A DNA stretch of 32,153 bases from contig BFEA01000274.1 of NCBI GenBank assembly GCA_003427395.1, forward strand, positions 1,096,946 through 1,129,098, given 5' to 3'. This stretch comes from Chara braunii. Taxonomy: Eukaryota > Streptophyta > Charophyceae > Charales > Characeae. Of this stretch, positions 27,801-32,153 are shown piece by piece (position 1 is the first letter of the stretch; every line of letters starts with the position of its first letter). Under the pieces are notes generated by a model that saw nothing but the letters and a program-made list of their open reading frames with translations, was not told the origin of the DNA and did no database searches. Made by a program: the position numbers and the translations under genes.

Positions 27801-30140
27801 CTTTAACTGGGGGCCAAGTTCGGAAGGATGCTCTTACCACCTTCCTAAGTGTTGCCCCTCATAAAGTTTGCAAAGAAAAGAAAAAAGGTCTGGACGGTTG
27901 AATCGGGGACCGTTGCAGCGGAACAATTAAAGTTTTTAAACCTTTTTTGTTTTTAACCCAGCTGGTACGTAGAAGCGACTTTCGGGGAAGAGTAAAGTCA
28001 GATTGGCAAGACCCTGGGGCATACTAGGGGGGGGTGCGTGTACCTTAAAAAAAAAAGACAAAAAGAAGAAGAAGATTGACAAGACCTTCACACTCAGCAA
28101 CCCCCTTCTTCCGTATTGTCTCAAGAGGGAGGGTTGGATATCATGGCTGTTTACAGCGGATGTTCTGGCTTCCAAGGTCAGCTATGCAACATGGGCTAAG
28201 TGACATGATAATAATAGTTCGGGGGAAATGTTTTGCTGCTTCTGGGGTGATTGACAGGGAAGTTTCCAAACATCTGACCCAACGTCAGCCAGCTTTGTTC
28301 CTGGACAATGGATGGGTTGTCTTCTCTGGAATTGTACTAGAACCGCATCTATTCAAAGCGGGAAGTGCTATACCTAGACAAAACATAAACTCGAAGGATG
28401 GAGCAATCGGTGAGTACATGGTTGCCTGACTGGTTCGCTGATTTCAGGCATCAACCAGTGGACTTTCACACAATCCAATGGAAAATTCAAATGCAGAACA
28501 ATGACAGACAACCTAATCAAACACAAGTTTCCCTATATATCAGCTGCGGGCATGAAAAAAGGCCCAGACAGAAAATGGGACGCCAATGAAAATTATCAAC
28601 AGTGGTCCGCTCCCGCTTGGCTTCCAAATGTACCGGCGCGGAATTGATTTTCAAGCGACCACCAATGACTTCCCCCGCTTGAAAAACAAATATGTGGCTC
28701 GTTTACTGCTGCAACTTTTCGTGGTCAGGGTACCTGTGTCGTGCCAGCTTCTGTACTTCAACGAACTTCCAAAGTCGTGAGTTTTGTTATCCGTGCTTTT
28801 TCGATCTCTAACGGGCTTAAGGGGGGGGGTACCCTTCTGTTTAGTTGGTGGTATGCATGAGATCAATGGCCAACGATGCCCTTCTGTTTAGTTGTTGCTT
28901 TTTTTTTTTTTTTTTTTGAGGACTTTTTCGCAATTTCTTTCCGGCGATCCACGAATTTACGTAGGACTTACGCACGCCTTAGTAAACGCGCTAGGAATTT
29001 TGATCGGCAGTTGGAAATTCTGGAATTTGTGGCCGCGCCTACCGCTGACGTTTCCTTTCTTGCAAATGAATGTTCCTAAATTCAGACTTGAAGGCTTTGT
29101 GAATTTTCAGTAGGGTCTGAATAGACATAGGATTTTTTCCGCGCCGAGTCTCGTGCGTGGATATCATTTTTTAATTTCTCAATCTTGAATTAGCCTTAGA
29201 ACTAGGATGAGAGGAACCTAACTGTTTTGGTGCCTTTTTGTTTCTGTGTCGGCGCCATGTATGGGGGAAGCTTCCCTCGCTTACTACCATCCCCACGCCA
29301 TCTTCGCCTCTTTCTTCTTCACGCCTTCTTTCCTCCATCTGTAACTGTTTTCCATCCCCTCTCCCTACCCGCATCTCTCCCGATCCTTTTTGTCGGAATC
29401 TTCAAGTTGGTCCTGCTCCGCACTACTCTTCGTGCTCTCTTTCTTCCCGCCTTTAGGAACTCCCTACCAATCCCCCCCTTTCGTGTACTCAAGTCATCAA
29501 GCGACGTCATGTAAGGAGGATACTCCCCTCACGTTGTAATCTGATTGGTTGTGAAGAAACCCGCGGGGATCGATATGACTTTCCCTGGGCAATTTACCCA
29601 AACTCCCTCTCCACCCCCTCCTACCTCCGCCCCATTTCTCCCCATCTTCTATCCTTTTCGCAACTATGAAATTTGCAAGCGCATCCAAAAAACTCTCTCT
29701 CAACCCATCTGCCAGCTTTCAGGAAGTCGTGGCTAGATGATGTGTATGTACGGCGAGCCGAAAAGTCCTGATGAGTTGACTGTAGTTTTGCAAGACTATG
29801 CACCGGGTGGCCGCAACGAACTGCGGGATCTTGGCAAGTCGATGTAGAAGCTGAGTTGGCGGGGTGACAATCGCTGAGGGGTGAGGTTGGTATGTGGCAG
29901 TCGGGATCGCCAGTACCAAGGTAAGGAAGGTGTGTGTGTACGAGTGGTTGTATGGCCCAGGGCCATAGTCGGAGAGCAGAAGGATTGCGCGCCTTTGATC
30001 TTCGGTTCCTCCTCTTCTCATATTGGAAGCTAAGTTCACGGTGGACTGCCGGTCTTGGTTCTCAGATCTATATATGGACTCCTAACTCCTCCTTTGGCTT
30101 AGTCCCCTTCTTCAGTCAAGCTATGGCTTCGTCTACCTTA
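27801..30140. other. Stretch without recognised genes
   Basis: No protein family is recognised. It holds a 16-bp direct repeat CCCTTCTGTTTAGTTG (28832-28847 and 28879-28894, 47 bp apart) and a T run (about 28899-28917). Sequence near 28680-28720 loosely resembles that near 31570-31605. Confidence 0.45.
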
Positions 30141-30143
30141 TCC

Positions 30144-30157
30144 GNCCNCNNNTTNNN

Positions 30158-30229
<72 letters not shown>
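30144..30229. repeat. (CT)n microsatellite with unresolved bases
   Basis: A perfect CT array (about 30157-30229) is preceded by eight scattered Ns (30145-30156), a typical assembly failure at a simple repeat. Confidence 0.93.
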
Positions 30230-30232
<3 letters not shown>

Positions 30233-31440
30233 TTTCTTTTCATATTTCTTCATGAATGTTTTGATAACTTCCTCATCCCTATCAGCGCCCGAGGTCCTGC
30301 CCTACTCATCTCGTTGGATTCAATCGGATCTTGTGAAGATGAGTATTGTTGGATCTAAAGAGGCCAGAGGGAGCGGGTGATCTTATTTCGTCCCTCTTCT
30401 TCTCCTCAGTATTCAATGGTTAATGCATGAGTGATCTCTCACACACATGTATCGATTGAGTTGTTACCCCAATGACGAGAACAAAGTAGAAATCTGATGT
30501 AATCACTTCGATGCATGCTTAACTATTCGCAAGAATGAAGAATGGTCGTTGTCTCGACTCATTGGATTGCATGGACTTTGGATTGGTTTGCACGATGGGT
30601 GGAAGATAATGCATATCGTGGTATCTATTTGTTCCTTGGATCAATAACTGATTGATTAGATATACACGATCAGCCTAGCTTATGCCATGTGGACCGATTG
30701 CCCCGATCCGAGCGACTGTCGACTTCCCGTATCCCTACCACGCCCGTTCCCGTACAACGAGGAAAGGACACGTGTATGTAAGTGGGACGTACGAGAAGCC
30801 GTCGCGAAGATCAGTGGACGTTACTTTTTCCCCCACGAAACAAGGTGCTTAGGGTTCATAGATGCTGGTTCTGTCATTATTGATACTCACTTTCCCCCGT
30901 ACTCATTGTTACTACCTTTCAACGAGTTCGATTGTCATCTCGTGGACGGAGGCGGCACCTCATTGGCCCAACACTCTGTGTAGCGATGGTCGTCGCACTA
31001 AACGTTATCGGGAAAAGGGGTTCCACTATTGAACACGTGGCAAACACAAGGAAAGAGAGACCAGATTGAGACCATCCACGTCGGATTCTGAGCTTTGTAA
31101 TGAACGGCCCCGGGACTTAATTCGAAAACAAGATCCCACGTGTGTACCCTCACCTTTCCGTTCGAAAAGATGTCGTGTAGCTCGCATGGAAGTTCAAAGA
31201 TATTTTTTGGATTAAACGAACATTTGAAAGCAGCGCGCAGTATTTTCTTTCCCACGCGACTATGGCCATTTCTCAATAAACCGGAACCACATAGGGGATT
31301 TCAGTCCCGTCTGTGTCCCCACACTCAGTTTTCCAAATATCCTTGACACACCCCATTTCCTTGTTCTTTCAGGGCCTATTCCTCATATTTTACCACTCCG
31401 AACGGAAGACAGTACATGGCTTGAGGTTGAACGTCACATA
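30230..31440. other. Stretch without recognised genes
   Basis: The longest ATG-started frame (30687-30983, 98 codons, plus) has no family match. Its VIIDTHFPPYS loosely resembles VLIDQFSPPLS in the frame at 14789-15067, so it may belong to the same repeat family. Nothing else was recognised. Confidence 0.35.
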
Positions 31441-31444
31441 CCGA

Positions 31445-31790
31445 ACCAAGATGGGGGGCGGCGCCAGCCAAAAGGAGGCTTGTGGCGGCTCGTTTTTCTT
31501 TTGACCCACAAGGCATTTTCAGGCCCGACTTCCATTGCTGGATGAGGTACTCGACCAGTACCTCTCCCTGCTTGAAAAGCAAATTTCCGGCTTGTTTACA
31601 ACCACAGCTTTCAGGGGTCGGGGTATCGGACCAAAATGGCTGGCGGCGCCATCCAAAAGGAGGCTCGCCCGTGTCTTTTTTTTTTGGCACGCAGGGCATT
31701 TTCAGGCTCGGCTTCAATAGCTGGTTGAGGTACTGGAGTTCTAAGCCACCAGTACTTGGCCCATACATCGGCCATGGGCCGTTGTCGTTA
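31445..31790. repeat. Diverged tandem repeat, period ~185 bp
   Basis: ACCAAGATGG with GGCGGCGCCAGCCAAAAGG (from 31445) recurs as ACCAAAATGG with GGCGGCGCCATCCAAAAGG (from 31630), both followed by GGCATTTTCAGG and a TGAGGTACT segment. The end (CCACCAGTACTTGGCCCA, about 31748) is shared with about 10997. Both strands are open over more than 130 codons here. Confidence 0.7.
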
Positions 31791-32116
31791 ACGCTACGCA
31801 TTGTTCGGGCTACAGGGCAGCTTCGGCAGGCCGAAACGGTGAAGGCCTCGCTGGCCCATATGGGAGAAGGCCTCTAGCTTATGGCGGACATAGGAGGCCT
31901 GCCGTTTGGACCTGCCAGCAGCACCTACGTACGTACTCTAGGAAATTGTACGGACGAAAAATCCTGAAAAAGGAACAAAAAAAAGAAAAAAGAAAAAAAA
32001 TTGAGGGCGGTTTCGAGCCGCGCGGTGGCCGTTGCGAGTTCCCCCAGGTGCGATCGCGTTCGCCCCGTCTGCCGTCGCCGGGCTTCGTCGTTGTTGCCCT
32101 TCTGTGAGAGACGCAA

Positions 32117-32117
<1 letters not shown>

Positions 32118-32153
<36 letters not shown>
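32118..32153. repeat. (GT)n microsatellite at the window edge
   Basis: A GT array runs to the last base. CpG-rich sequence precedes it (about 32005-32095) with no gene recognised. Confidence 0.95.

Noticed and set aside
28076-28429. 117-codon plus-strand ORF
   Set aside because: It starts at TTG, matches no family, shows no splice or regulatory context, and lies among repeats.
29767-29800. CTGATGAG resembling a hammerhead core
   Set aside because: No GAAA follows at stem II spacing and no stems I or III form.
30687-30983. 98-codon ATG-started ORF
   Set aside because: No recognised family. Faint similarity to the repeat frame at 14789 makes a host gene doubtful.

Overview
This is a repeat-rich, gene-poor window from a nuclear eukaryotic genome. 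It has long microsatellites, poly-A/poly-T runs, decayed LTR, LINE and SINE-like elements, spliced gene exons and assembly gaps (N), and no bacterial gene organisation. The only host gene I can recognise is a plant-type polyphenol oxidase (PPO, tyrosinase family) on the minus strand. It has a land-plant-style HCAYC motif in its CuA site. With introns of 5.3 and 7.6 kb and chromodomain-type Ty3 remnants, this suggests a streptophyte with a large genome, such as a charophyte alga (a Chara-like organism is my guess) or a land plant. The species is inference.

Layout. The PPO locus fills the left 13.8 kb. The CuA exon is at 13787-13500, a probable linker exon at 8189-8070 and the CuB exon at 490-301, all phase 0 at their mutual junctions. 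The N-terminal exons and the C-terminal (DWL/KFDV) exons were not found. The introns hold a frameshifted Ty3/gypsy reverse transcriptase (1200-1805), diverged duplicated blocks, ATG/TGA, C, A and CA simple repeats, a foldback (MITE-like) family with two copies, a 297-bp tandem duplication, a tRNA-like sequence and, most notably, two same-strand hammerhead ribozyme motifs 1117 nt apart (11579-11627 and 12696-12751).

From 14 to 32 kb there is no recognisable host gene. This part contains two long copies of an unnamed dispersed repeat (14300-15130 and 25565-27430), a GGGAC-rich purine-biased block, a 53-bp minisatellite broken by a 405-N gap, a chromovirus integrase/chromodomain remnant, a SINE-like insertion with an 18-bp target-site duplication and poly-A tail, the C-terminal part of a LINE polymerase, and a Nextera mate-pair junction adapter left in the assembly (24978-25015).

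The main discovery candidate is the hammerhead pair. The downstream copy is a complete type III hammerhead with all core nucleotides and a canonical GUC cleavage site. The upstream copy has the full core but a collapsed stem I. Two same-sense hammerheads about 1.1 kb apart with no long ORF between them is the arrangement of retrozymes (non-autonomous retroelements with circular RNA intermediates), or of Penelope-like element terminal repeats.
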